Below are positions 1 to 11,032 of a stretch of 64,000 nucleotides of DNA, in pieces. Origin of the DNA: Pipra filicauda (lineage: Eukaryota > Chordata > Aves > Passeriformes > Pipridae); assembly GCF_003945595.2 (NCBI RefSeq), contig NW_024104377.1, positions 1,030,781 to 1,094,780 on the forward strand, given 5' to 3'. The number at the start of each line of letters is the position of its first letter. Position 1 is the first letter of the stretch. A program made the translations under genes and the position numbers. The notes beneath the pieces were generated by a model that was not told where the DNA came from, did not search any database, and worked only from the letters and a program-made list of their open reading frames with translations.

Positions 1-1376
1 TTAGAAAATTCGATAAAACTGCTGAAATGCTTCTGACACCTTCCAGAGCTCATCAGAGTTTGGTAGCAGTGTTGCTATGGTACCTGTCAAGTAAAGTTTC
101 TTGATGCCATTACTATCTGCTTACCTTATTCCACAGTGGAAACCAGGATCCTGAAAAGGCTCTTTGGTAGTACCCAAAAAACTGTCCAAAATTCATAAGC
201 ATTTCTCAGCATAGAAAATGCAGTAGTATCTATAGATGGCATTAGTTCCGTTCTGTATTCCATTCCATATTGTATCACCAGGCAATATCTGGTGTCTCAC
301 TTAAGTACATTGGAAGAAAAAGATCTTTACTCTCAGTCATTCCCATCTGCTCATTGTACACTCCAAATGGAAGATCCTTTGATGCACAAAATAAATCTCT
401 TCTGCTAGGCATCAGTCAGTGAGGGTTTAGTACAAATAAATGAATGCAAATAATACTAACACATTCTGCAATGGTCTCAGGTTTGCTTTGCAGATTTGTA
501 GCCGACAATCCTTTGTAAAACCGCATTAAAGAGGCATCACAAAGCCTTAAAATTCTCTCTACCTGTGTACTTTGTTTTCTTTACTGTCAACTTAACTACA
601 TAACTTCAGAATAAAATAAAAGTGGAATTGAAAAAGTATGGCAAATTAATGGCCTCAGGCTTGTCGTCAGTGCAAACCATACATTTTATTGAGACCTTTT
701 CCCTTGGTTAGATGGGAGCTTTTTGTGCTACCGCATCAGTGGGAAAAGCATTTTTAAAATACAAATACACAATTCTATTATTGAAACAGCTTGAAATTGG
801 GAGCCAGTTGTCAGGACTAGCATAATTTTGCTGCTGCATAAAGTACATTTTTTAGCATTCCTCAAGTATGCATTAAAAACTCAGCGAAATTTTTAAGCAG
901 GGAAAACATTTTGAAACAGTATTTTGAGATGAATCTGATGTCCTCAGCTAGAAAGGGAAGAAAAGAGATCTTTCAAGTTGTCATTAAAATATAAGCTTGT
1001 CTGTTTCTATGACGAATGAACAGCAAGGATGAGAAGGAAGAGCAGAAAGCTGAAAAGAACCCCTAAGGTTACTGAGATGATGCAGAGACAGTGCAAGGCT
1101 TTCCTCAGCTCAGGTTGAGGAAGAGATCTGTCTCAAGAGATCACCAATTCCAGTAGCATTTCTTTTTCAACAGCAGGATGAGGAAGTAGAACAATTAATT
1201 TCTCCTGGAACTGGCTCAAGGTCATCAGTAAACCTGAGACCCTTTTTCATGGGTGAAAACACAGGGGTGGACTGGGCTGAAAAGAAAGGGAAGTGCATGT
1301 CTGAAGATCCTGGATTTCAGTATGCCTCTGCATGTGTAAAAACCCTACATCTTGCTAACATCTGTATCTGCTGTCT
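1..1376. other. unique AT-rich sequence, no gene seen
   Basis: I see no recognisable repeat, RNA gene or supported coding region here. A splice-donor-like AAG|GTAAGC occurs on the minus strand near 121-127, but the frame behind it is only about 26 bases long after the nearest acceptor, so I make no call. Confidence 0.6.
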
Positions 1377-1387
1377 TCATAGAATAG
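1377..1387 (-). repeat. CR1 LINE 3' tail fragment, split by an LTR insertion
   Basis: TCATAGAATAG is the start (minus orientation) of the usual CR1 3' tail. The match resumes at 1907 on the far side of the LTR, so this is the stub of the same CR1 copy. Its last seven bases, AGAATAG, are the target-site duplication of the LTR. Confidence 0.75.
1381..1387. repeat. target-site duplication of LTR copy 1, left
   Basis: AGAATAG immediately precedes the LTR start and is repeated at 1907-1913. A 6-bp reading (GAATAG) is also possible given the uncertain LTR end. Confidence 0.8.
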
Positions 1388-1906
1388 TGTAGCACTAAGT
1401 CTGATGAGAAACTTGTTTGAACATATCTTAGGATGGCTCTTTGTGGTCTCTTTGCAAACACATGTTTCTTCTTCCCAACACCCCCCACAGCAACTGTTAT
1501 CTCCTATGCAGGAATGTCCTGGGAAAGGTGTCCTGAGGTGTCCCATTGGTCCTTTGTTAACCCCTTCCTATTGGCTGTTGACCCTTTACCTGATGGTTTT
1601 TTCTGTGTGACCCTGAACTTGTGATTGGTTCCCCTTTGACCCTCCTAAAAACCTTATAAACCCCTTCCCAACAATAAACCCTCTCTTGCCTCCTCTCCAC
1701 ACCGGTGTGCTGTCTCTGTGCCTGCCATGGAGCCACGTGGGTGCTGGGGGGAGGGGAGAGCACCTCTCCCCTCCAGGCTCGGGGCCTGAAAAACCCTGTC
1801 GCTGGAGTCCCCCTTCCCCGTCCCACAAGACGTCGGAATGGTTCTTCAGACGGAGAAGGAACTAGAGCTGGGCTCCCCCACATCGTGGGTGGGGAAAGGG
1901 ATCCAG
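1388..1906 (+). mobile_element. solo LTR of an avian endogenous retrovirus, copy 1
   Basis: The element starts TGTAGCACTA and ends about AAGGGATCCAG. It is flanked by a 7-bp direct repeat AGAATAG (1381-1387 and 1907-1913), as expected for an integrated retroviral LTR. It has LTR promoter architecture: three ATTGG (inverted CCAAT) boxes near 1545, 1570 and 1624, TATAAA at 1655-1660 and AATAAA at 1673-1678. A GC-rich downstream part contains GACGTC. No gag, pol or env sequence is attached, so it is a solo LTR. A closely similar copy lies inverted at 61539-62062. The exact 3' boundary is uncertain by one or two bases, because the canonical CA would end at 1905. Retroviral origin is well supported; I cannot name the family. 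Confidence 0.88.
1655..1678 (+). promoter_or_regulatory. LTR core promoter and polyadenylation signal
   Basis: TATAAA (1655-1660) and AATAAA (1673-1678) lie 12 bases apart, with three upstream inverted CCAAT boxes. This compact layout is typical of LTRs in which the polyadenylation signal lies close to the promoter. The inverted copy at 61.5-62.1 kb keeps both motifs. Confidence 0.7.
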
Positions 1907-2190
1907 AGAATAGTTTGAGTTGGAAGGAACCTTAATTAACCTCTAATTCTGCCCACCCTGCCACGGACAGGGACAACTTCCACTAAACCAGGTTGCTTGA
2001 AGCCCCATCCATCCTTGAAAACTTCTGGAGGTGGGGCATCTTCTCTCTGGGCAACCTGTTCCAGTGTCTCACCACCCTTATTATGAATAATTTCTTCCAA
2101 ATATCTAATCTAAAAGTTAGCCTTTTTCAGTTTAAAGCCACTACTCCTTGTCTATCACTACACACCCATGTAAAAGTCTTGCTCAAATCC
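1907..2190 (-). repeat. CR1 LINE 3' portion, 5'-truncated
   Basis: Read on the plus strand this follows the reverse complement of the CR1 3' end: 'GTTGGAAGGAACC', 'CCACGGACAGGGACAACTTCC', 'CCAGGTTGCTTGAAGCCCC', 'GGGCAACCTGTTCCAGTG', then 'CTCCTTGTCTATCACTACA'. Similarity fades near 2190, so the copy is 5'-truncated. The first 11 bases of the same copy lie at 1377-1387, split off by the LTR. Confidence 0.9.
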
Positions 2191-2401
2191 AGGTTTACCT
2201 TAATCATTGCAAGGCATTGCACAGAGACCACTATTTTACTCTGTCTGCAAGATAGAGACTCTGCATCCTTGTTCTCTATGCTTTTGCTATGGAGTTTTCT
2301 TGAGACTGCTTGCACGGTGAAACAGGGCACATAAGGCTCTGTTTTAAGACAGACCCGTTAATAATCTAACAACCAGTTTCCTAAACACATTGGGTGCCAT
2401 T
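2191..2401. other. spacer between two CR1 copies
   Basis: No gene or repeat is recognised. It may be very diverged CR1, but I cannot support that. Confidence 0.5.
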
Positions 2402-2890
2402 TAGAATTATAGAATTACAAAATCATAGAATGGGTTGGGTTGGAAGGGGCATTTAAATCATGTAGTTCAATCCCCCTGCCACAGGCAGGACATCTTCAAA
2501 CTAGATCAGGCTGCTCAGAATCCTGTCCAATGCGACCCTGAATGTTTCCAGGCATGGGGTACCTCTTTGGGCAATCCACTTCACCACCCTCATTGTAAAA
2601 AACGTCTTCCTTATATCTACTTTAAATCTGCCCTTTTTTAATTTAAAACCATTACCCCTTGTCCTGTTGCTACAGTTCCTTCTAAAAAATCTGTACTCAT
2701 CTTTCTCATAGTCCCCCTTTAACTACTGGAAGGATGCAAGGAGGTCTCCATGCAGCCTTTTGTTCTCCAGGCTCCACAACATCAGTTCTCTCAGCCTGTC
2801 TTCATAGGAGAGATGTTTCAGCTCTCTGATAATTTTTTTGGCCTTCCTCTGGACTTGCTCCAGCAGGTCCATGTCTTTCCTGTACTGAAA
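2402..2890 (-). repeat. CR1 LINE 3' portion with ORF2 end
   Basis: It begins with the CR1 tail motif 'AAATCATAGAATGGGTTGGG' and runs through the 3' UTR-like region ('CTCATTGTAAAAAACGTCTTCC', 'CCCCTTGTCCTGTTGCTACA') into the C-terminal part of ORF2. It ends around 'CCATGTCTTTCCTGTACTG'. It is 5'-truncated and a different insertion from the adjacent copy at 1907-2190, though in the same orientation. Confidence 0.92.
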
Positions 2891-2920
2891 TTTCTCTGAT
2901 CCCATGTTAACTATACTCAT
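2723..2920 (-). pseudogene. CR1 ORF2 C-terminal fragment
   Basis: A 65-codon minus-strand frame carries the typical CR1 ORF2 C-terminal pattern: a leucine-glutamate-glutamine-valine-glutamine stretch, then 'LKHLSYEDRLRELMLWSLE', then 'RLHGDLLASFQ'. In intact CR1 this is the end of the protein with endonuclease and reverse-transcriptase domains. Here only the extreme end remains, without catalytic domains, and the first codons (2891-2920) lie outside the recognisable CR1 match. It is a dead LINE fragment, not a host gene. Confidence 0.8.
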
Positions 2921-5722
2921 TTTTCACTGTTTTTATGACCATTTTAGACATATTTATGGGACTAAAGTGACCTCCCATCTACTTGAATCAGATTTTTTTT
3001 CCAAACTCCTTCACTAAGCCCTAATACTTTTCCTATTTGGGAAGTGAAATTTGCCTTTAGTGACTCTAAAAAGCTCCCAGTCCTAGTGATGTTGAACATT
3101 GCACATGTTACTGTTGGGTTTCAAAATTATTCCACTGTGGCTGAATTTCTGCATTACTGAAAATGTAATTCTACTTATTTGAAGAAAGTCAGAAAAGGAA
3201 AATGTAGTTGGAAAAAAAAAAGCCAGATGCTTAGGTAGCTGAGGTGTTAAAAATAGCCTCTGCAAAGACACGTTAGTGTATAAGGATACAGGAATGTATC
3301 AGGTAAGATAAAGGAAGGTAAAGGGAGAATGCAATGTGTCATATGTCTTCACAGTTTGTTAGCTGGTTATTCTTGGTGCTTATTGGGGGTTTCCTCAAGA
3401 AGAGGTTTTACTTCAAGGTGAGATTGTGTCACAGTGATCAGCACAGTGATAAGCCTGTTTGGTACCCTTAAATGATGTGTGTGAAGGGAAGGGGGGAAGG
3501 GAGTTTTCTTCTTTAAGTAGTGATGTCTTAAACAAAATGCCATATAATAGGGAGAACTGATTGAATTTAGCCAACCGTTATGTCACCATAGCAACCATAC
3601 ATAATGGCTCCACACTGAAAATCTTCTATTTTTTTCAGGGAGTAAAATGATGTTTTTCTTTCTTGGGGGTAAAAAATGTGGCAGATCCACTAGGATCTTG
3701 CATCTGAAGGAAAAACTAATTTTGTTTCATTTTAAATATGGTGATAGGGAGGAGGGATGTGGACACTTTGTGCACTGCATTGGCAGAGTTTCCTATATGG
3801 CCATATGCTATCTTCAGTGGAAGCATCGGGAAAGCAAAACAGTTGCATGCTGCCCAACCAAAAATAAAATGTCTTGACAGTTATAACTGGTTTATTTATT
3901 TTTTTATTTATTTTTAACCTTTTGCACTTAGAGGTCATGGACCTAAAAAAGTGATCAATGAGGTTGGACTCTTTCTGCTGACTTACTGTCTTTTTTTTGG
4001 TTAGGTCAAAAAGCTACAGCTAAACTATTTTTTTTATGATGAGGTATATAAATGGAATAACAATTTTGCTGATATTTAAAACATGCCTACTGCTACAGTG
4101 AGTTGTACCAACAGTCAGAAAACGACCCAGTAGGCTAATCCAGTGGAAGTGTCTTACCCGATTTGATGTCTTCAGTTGAGGAAACAGGAAACTGCTCCGA
4201 AAATTGGGTAATAATAAACTGTTGACCTGGGATCAGTATCAGATAATTTCACATGCCCATTAACTGTTTATTTTTATATGACAAACAGTTCTCACTGATG
4301 GCAGCAAGCTGTAGTTTCTTACAGTATTTAAATAAGTTTGGTCATGACTAGAAAAATTATTTTAATACAAACAGTAACCCCTCTCAATCAACTGTATTTG
4401 GCTTACGGAGAGCAAACTTTTAGCAATTACTTTTGGAAAGAGGAAGGAATCTCACATAGCTAAGAGGTATATTTGTATGTGTGCTGTACTGTATTCAGAG
4501 AGGACAAATGCTCCTTTTTTCTCCTCTAAGCAGGTTGTCACTAGGCTTTCTGAGCAGCATTTATGAAGAACAAAGTGTGATAATAACTTTATAGTGAAGA
4601 CAGGGAAAAGGCTGTTCAGAAAATCAGAGTGGAGATTGCAGGGATGCTGTGGGCTCTCCTGGGGATGCACAAACTTATTGCTAGCACCGAGCAAGACAGA
4701 GCAGTGCTGGAGTCAGGGGGAAAACACAGCTCTGCTGCTGCAGTGCTAAACCTTTTGCTAACAAGTTTTGCCTCACAGCAATGTCAAACTGATGCCTTCT
4801 TCCACTGAGTTTGGTGGTACCAAAGGGGAGCACTACTTTACAACACCCAGTGTGTGCCTAACGTCTGTGTGACCGTGGGCACGGTGTTAGCCAGATAGGC
4901 AAAGGCAGCTGCTGATTCTCATTTGGAATTACAAGTGCTCTGTCCTTTTGGGAAATGGACCATGATACAGACAGCTAGGAGTCCCAAGTCCAAGCACGTC
5001 TGTAAATGTCTCTTTCCTTTATCATCTTCATTAATAAAACATGAATGCCAATAACAGGCTCCATCAGTGGGTCACAGAGCAAAAGCAATGCCCAAAGCTT
5101 TGTATCTTCTTTCAAAATGTTGCCTCTGTCTCTGAATGATGGATTAGCTGCTGAACAACTCTGTCAGCGCAACCTAGCAGTGAACTGATGATACCACTTT
5201 CTCACAATTAATTCAAGTGTTACAGCAAGGCTGACCTGGCTAATTAACATGAAATAGCATTTAAATTACCACAATATATTTTCTGTCTCCTTATTGGTTT
5301 TAATTTACTGACAGAAAAATCACTGAAAACACAGATCTCGACCAGATAGTTTAAAGAGCACAATTATTCTAGAGTAGTGAGTTACAGTAGGGCTGCCTTT
5401 GGCCAGCTGCAGCTCTTGTAGTCACACTGAGTCGGAGCTGGCCTATTTTAGCTCCCCTTCAGTAGCATTTTTGCTTCCCTGAAGGTGTGACGTCAAGTGT
5501 TATAATAGCTAAATTGCCTAACATCGTATAAAAGCTGTATATTTCCTTGGATTTCATTCTTTTGGTACTGGTTTTCCACAGAGGGGGCTATGGGGTAGGG
5601 ATTGGGGGTTCAACTGTGGAGGAAATAGCGGATGAGATGGCAGAGGAACATGAATATAGCCCCTACATTTGTGACTTTAAGATTTTCACTGTTCCTGGAA
5701 ATGCATAACAGGTTGGTGTGTG

Positions 5723-5738
5723 TTTTTTTTTTTTTTTT
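5723..5738. repeat. T16 homopolymer
   Basis: A run of 16 T. It is a simple repeat with no sign of a processed retrocopy next to it. Confidence 0.9.
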
Positions 5739-6119
5739 CAATTGAGCTTTGATTACTGTAGTGTCTGTGCTGATACTAGAGATGATGGCTTGTGTTGTTT
5801 TGAACATCTGGAGATATGCACAGGGAGGAATCCTGCTTTCCCTCATCCATTAACCACACACATGCAACCCTAGCTACATAGTGCTAATCACCATGATGTT
5901 TCTCCTGTGCAAACCATGGTATTCAGAAGATGATTTTGTGCTAATTGTTTAAATTACATAGGTTATTGAAGATAGCAGACTAGCACCTATGAAACAAGGT
6001 GAGAGAAACCCTGTGAGCAAATCCTCATGGGCAATATCTCACTGTCATCAATTTGCTTGGATTTTGCTGTGAATTTCTGGCAACTTGTATTTTTAATCAC
6101 CAAAAATCCTCACAGAAGA

Positions 6120-6221
6120 TGTTATCATGTAATAAATGCATTTCACAAAGTGTGTGAATCAATAGGAAATTGTTATCATGTAATAAATGCATTTCACAAA
6201 GTGTGTGAATCAATAGGAAAT
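6120..6221. repeat. perfect 51-bp tandem duplication
   Basis: Two identical 51-bp units lie head to tail at 6120-6170 and 6171-6221, each starting TGTTATCATG and ending AATAGGAAAT. I see no mismatch, so the duplication is very recent or a variable-number site. Since 51 is a multiple of three, the duplication repeats within a 69-codon chance frame (6027-6236). Confidence 0.97.
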
Positions 6222-8056
6222 TTTAGCAAGACGTGACATTCCTAAGTGAAAAGAAGCAGCTGTTTTGAAGAAGATGGGAGCTTACTTTTGATTGTAGTTT
6301 TTCCATTACATACCTGAAGTCTTCTAGCTCCTTTCCAAATTGCTGCACCAAAATGATCAATCCAATTAGTTGCTAACTGCCTATAAGTCCCTAATGTTTA
6401 ACTGAATCAATAGTTTCCCAATTGCTGTCTGTTTCCACAGTGTACCAAATACTATGATACCAAACTGTAAAGACTGTCTAAAAAGAGCAAGCACCAGTGA
6501 GAGAAACCCATGTAATACACAAGCAATTGCTCTATGACAGTATTTTCTACTTGTTATATGCCATTCCTGGAAAAAAAAATATAAGCTATTAGTCTCTTTG
6601 GTGTTTCCAGCTGTTCCTCAACCATCCATTATTCATTGCTCATCTACAGTTTGTAGTAGTAGAGGAGCTTTTCCCCATTGACTCTTTTTCTATTGTCTCT
6701 AAAACCCACAAAAATGGTTTTTTTCCTTGCCTTGCTTCCTTCCTCAATTTCCTGTACTCCAGAGAAAACATATTAGTGTGGGAATGGGAGCATGGTTTTT
6801 ATCTGCAAGTAGCTTCAATAATATCTTAGGTCAATACTGGTATATTACAGAGGGCTACTTTATGAACATTGAATTTTCTTGTACTTCTTAACAGTAGTTC
6901 CAGTGAAACTTGTCTTGAATTCCCAGGAGACTTGAGTCGTATTGCTAAGAAATACTTATCTTTAATAGCAGAACTGATACCTTTTGCAGGGATTCTTTCT
7001 AATCACCGATTGGGCAAATCTCCGTTTATAAAAACCAAACCAAAACATCAAACCCATAGCATTTTTATCTTGTTCATAAATGAAACTGGCCTACAAGGCT
7101 TCAAAAGTATTTGTAATCAGTAAAATAATTCTTGTATCCCCACACAATTTATTTGATGTTTTTATTTATTCAAGGGAGATATTTTAAGATGGTGGGTTTT
7201 GGTTTTGTTTTTTTTTTTATTATTATTATTATTTTAAAGTTATGACTTTTTTACTTATGTTCTTTTTTAAGATTCATTATGGAGAATGACAAAGAAGATG
7301 CCCAGAAGGAGAGCTTTTGTCTCTGTTTTTTAACTTCTCATACTGGATGGACTAATCGCTGTATTAAGGTGATTTGCTTGTTTGCTGTCAGGCCTTGAAT
7401 AATGAAATTGTCTCGAAAGAGTATTTTCTTTTAAAAGATGATGGCTTCCATGGCAGCAACAGAAAGGCCTATCCTGAACAGTAAGAAGTGTTTAGGTCGT
7501 TAGCACAATGATGGCGACCACAGCAATCTATAATCAGTACATCTCAGCTTCAAAGCTGGAATTTTCAAAGCTAACTGATGATCACTCCCTTTGTGATGTT
7601 CCTTTGAGATGCCCAGATGAGTAGAGTGCAGGAGATTCTCAGGCACACGGGTTTCTGTTCTCCATTTCTTTGCCTTACAGCAAATGCTGAAATGGCTCTG
7701 ACTGCTGTGTGATTTTTTCATTTCTTTTGCCAAGCCTTCTGGCTTCATGACCTTGAACTTACCTTGTAGAAAATCAGAATGGGACAGAAGATCACTGGCA
7801 CTGCAGTGGCAGTATGTGAAAGTTATTTTATTAGTATCTGTTGCAGCCATTACTAAAAGCCTACAAGGTACGCTGTCATTAGGCAAGCAAGAGCCACTGC
7901 TCCTGGTGTGTTCTTTTGAATATTCCCCATTGAGAACTCTGCCCAGCAAGTTGTTTTTTTTTTTTTTCCTAGTGCTTCTGTGCTATAAGTGATGCAAAGA
8001 TATCTCATATTGTGATGCTTGTTCTGTTTCTCAAAACCTTGCATATAAAGTCTAAG

Positions 8057-8424
8057 GGAATTGGGATTGTTCAGCCCAGACAAGAAAAGTCTTCAGGGTG
8101 ACCTTATTGCAGCCTTCACTGGAGGCAACCTACAAGAGAGCTGGAGAGAGACTTTTTTTACAAGGGCATATAGTAATGGGACAAGAGGGAATGACATTTA
8201 GCTGAGAGAGAGTAGGTTTTGGCTCTTCACTGTGAGGGTGGTGAGGCAGTGGAACAGGTTGCCCAGAGAAGCTGTGGATGTCCCATCCCTGGAAATGTCC
8301 AAGACCAGGCTGGACAGAGCTCTGAGCAACCGATCAAGTGCTAAAGGTGTCCTTGCCCACTGCAGACAGTTGGAACTAGATGACTTTTAAGGTCCCTTTC
8401 AACCCAAATCATTCTATGATTTAT
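8057..8424 (+). repeat. CR1 LINE 3' portion, plus orientation
   Basis: It starts near 'GGATTGTTCAGCCCAGA' and continues through 'CTACAAGAGAGCTGGAGAGA', 'GAACAGGTTGCCCAGAGAAG' and 'CATCCCTGGAAATGTCCAAG' to the terminal 'CATTCTATGATTTATA'. It is 5'-truncated just upstream of the ORF2 end. The sequence is diverged, with no usable open frame. Confidence 0.92.
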
Positions 8425-9910
8425 AAAACTCGCAAACAATAGATTAGCAAATACATGGCAAAACTTTCCTGGTTTTGCATGGGCTGCCCACCCTCCACCT
8501 GCTTTGTGTGTGTATCAGGTAGTGAAGCTTTTCTGGGCAGCCCCTTGGGGTCTTCTTGTGGGTCCATCCAAAGGAGAGTTGGATTTGGGAGGCCCAGAGT
8601 CCTGGCAGCTGTCATCACCCCTGGAGTGGGAAGAGTCCCTGGGAAGGTTTGACTAGGCTGCAACAGAGTTGTCTGGCACGCGTAGAGCATCTCAGTTCTT
8701 ATCTGAAGTGACTCAAAATGGTAGTCAGCATGCCTGCTGTGCTCTCCGTTTCACATTAGCCTGGTTTTACCAGTCTGCAAGTGCATTGCAGCTGATTGCA
8801 GCCAGGTTTTACAATGGGTGGTGAGAAACTACCATCCACGATAGTTCCTGTTTGGTTCAGGAGAGCCCACCTCCCCTGGAAAGATGACTCCTTCCCCACC
8901 AACAGCCACTTCCTTGAGACCTCACACCAGCTGCACCAGGCTGAAAATAACCTGCTGCACTGGTTAAAGAGAGATGTGCACCTTACATGTCCCCTTCCTA
9001 AAGAAACACCAACAGTATCTAAAAAGAAATAGTTTGGTGGAATTGCAGCTTCCACATTCGTGGAGATCAGGCAGTGAGATAAGAGCCACTTTTGGGGAGC
9101 ATTGAGGGAGAAACATTGCATTTCTGACCTTTTCAATAATATTTTTTGTGAAATGTTAAATTTCTAAGTATTTTTCTCTGCATGTCATATTTCTCCACCT
9201 ACTCTCCCTTGCTTAGAGGTGTTTAAAAATGTTTGGAATGGAAACACATGAAAAATATTTAATCACAGCAACAACCTGGTGTAGAGTGTTCTGTTTAGCA
9301 AAAAATCTGTATAATCTGCATGTTAGCAACCACTTGGAGACATTACATGAGCTGTTATCTCTAATCGCTCAAGGATGTTTTATACTCTAGGAACAACACT
9401 GACAGCCTTCCTTGGACCAACACAGCATAGTTCTTAGACCACATCTTGAAGTAGAGAGAGAGAAATTGCTGTGCTTGATGCTAAGATCAGCTGTTTTCAC
9501 CATTGTTTAAAAAACATATTCAGAGTGTTTTAAAAAACAGGAGCAGGAATCAGTGTGATCCAGTTTAGAATGCATAGCAACATTGGTGTACTAATTATAA
9601 TTTTGCCACAAGCAATTGTCACAGTCATAAAACTGCCAGTCTGTTTGGTGGTGGGCAGCTTTCTATTTCACTGGCATCTGGCAGAATCAGCAGAGGACTA
9701 TTAGCTTGCCAGACTACCGGCTGCGTGCAGGAACAAAAAAATCTCAGTGTTGAGGTAGGCTGGAGAAACCAGTGAATTCTGCAGCAGAGATGGTGGGCTT
9801 AAGCACTGAAAAATGGAACATCATTTGGCATTTAACAAATAAGGCTGTGAATGTGTCATGTCGGTTCATACAAAGTTAATGTTTCTCTCAAGCTATTCTG
9901 TGCTGTTCAG
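8425..9910. other. unique sequence with a locally GC-richer patch
   Basis: About 8480-8990 is richer in GC than its surroundings and holds overlapping frames of up to 126 codons on the minus strand (8756-9136). None shows a recognisable domain. I see no repeat signature here. Confidence 0.45.
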
Positions 9911-9972
9911 AGCACAAAAAGTTCTGATACTTTTATACCTAAATATACCGGAGGTACTTTTGTAGCAGGGAG
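9911..9972 (+). CDS. candidate internal exon A of an unrecognised gene
   Basis: This 62-bp segment is preceded by a pyrimidine-rich acceptor ('CTATTCTGTGCTGTTCAG') and followed by a near-consensus donor GGGAG|GTAAGT. One frame is open throughout: 20 codons including 'FIPKYTGGTFVAG', plus two bases (AG). The other two frames contain stops. It ends in phase 2, which fits a start of candidate exon B at 10856 (junction codon AGT, Ser). I do not recognise the peptide. A 62-bp open segment between good splice sites can arise by chance, so this call depends on the linked segments at 10.9, 28.1 and 33.3 kb. Confidence 0.25.
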
Positions 9973-10855
9973 GTAAGTTAGATTTGCCATCAGGTTAATG
10001 TATCAGAGAGCACACTGTTGCACTGTTTTAGGACAAGACTGAGGGCCAATACATGGCTTCCACTTTTCTTCATGCCATAGATGGAAATATACTTCTCATA
10101 AGTCATTTACTTACCTGAAATCAGTTGAAAATTTTCCAATGATTCAGACTGGCACTGAGACAATGCCATTTTGAAGTAGAGACAAAGTGAGAGCATCATT
10201 CTTTCATTGCAGAGCTTTTCAGCCCAATTTCAGGATTTCATTTCCATAACGTGGCAAATTTTATTTCAACTTTATATAAAAACATGTAAAATGGAAAAAT
10301 ACCTTGCTTGAACCTTTCATAAGGCTTCAAAGTGTTTAAATTCACAAGCAATATAATTTCTTTTTTTTTTCCTCCTTGAACAAGGATCAGAATTCTATTT
10401 TAAAATCTCTGTATTTACCAGTCAGACGTTACTATCAGGTGCAGTACGGGCAAGGCCATCTCTTTCCCCCTCACTGCTGCTGCCTGAACAGCCATGGGAA
10501 GCCTTCCTGGTGGGAAGCTCTGTTGTCATCTTGTTATTTACCTTTGCACCAAACTGGTTCTGACTCTTGGAGAGGGAGGCAGACATGAAGTATGCCATAC
10601 CCTGTCTTTTCCCTAGATGCACGATGGTTTTTCCTATATCATAATAAATGAAGTATTGCAAAATTTGCAACATTTTACATGAAGAAGTTCCAATTGATTT
10701 TAGCAGATAAAAGTTATCTGGAGGAAGAAATGTTTTATTTTATTGTGTTTGTACATCTTGTCTCACTGAAGTTTTTGATCTTTTAATTTCATTGCTTATT
10801 GTATGCACATCACTTATGGAAAGAAATTTTTCTGTGTCAGTGACTGAATTATGAG

Positions 10856-11032
10856 TGTTGATCATCTCACTGTATCAAATGGGTCAAATGCTTATCCTCA
10901 AAGCAAAACTTTGATTGAATGCAATTTACCTACATTCACCCCAGAGAAGGAGACAACAGAGATCTTTCCTGGAGATATTTTGAGATTAGTTGAGGGTGGC
11001 ATAACTGAGAAAATTATTATAAGGCAGGCTAG
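10856..11032 (+). CDS. candidate exon B of an unrecognised gene
   Basis: This segment of 58 full codons ends at a strong donor, CTAG|GTATGT. A pyrimidine-rich tract precedes two possible acceptors, AG at 10839-10840 and AG at 10854-10855. Only the second continues the frame of exon A, because the first would bring in a TGA at 10845-10847. Alternatively the ATG at 10851 could start translation in this exon. The peptide includes 'TLIECNLPTF' and 'FPGDILRLVEGG' and contains no transmembrane segment. It ends in phase 2, fitting candidate exon C (junction codon AGC, Ser). I do not recognise a family. The choice of acceptor is the weak point. Confidence 0.27.

Larger units (their letters stand above)
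2891..8056. other. mostly unique AT-rich sequence
   Basis: I see no supported gene. It contains T-rich runs near 3894-3915, a T16 run at 5723-5738, a TTA-rich stretch near 7209-7237 and the 51-bp duplication listed separately. The 149-codon minus-strand frame at 7500-7949 has no recognisable domain and is treated as chance. Confidence 0.5.

Noticed and set aside
6027..6236. 69-codon frame with a repeated 17-residue block
   Set aside because: The repeated block is just the 51-bp DNA duplication read in frame; nothing else indicates a protein.
7500..7949. 149-codon minus-strand open frame
   Set aside because: No recognisable domain, no supporting promoter or splice context, and frames of this length are expected by chance in 64 kb of six-frame AT-rich DNA.
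8756..9136. 126-codon minus-strand frame in a GC-richer patch
   Set aside because: Lower stop density in GC-richer DNA explains the length, and the opposite strand also has an open frame.
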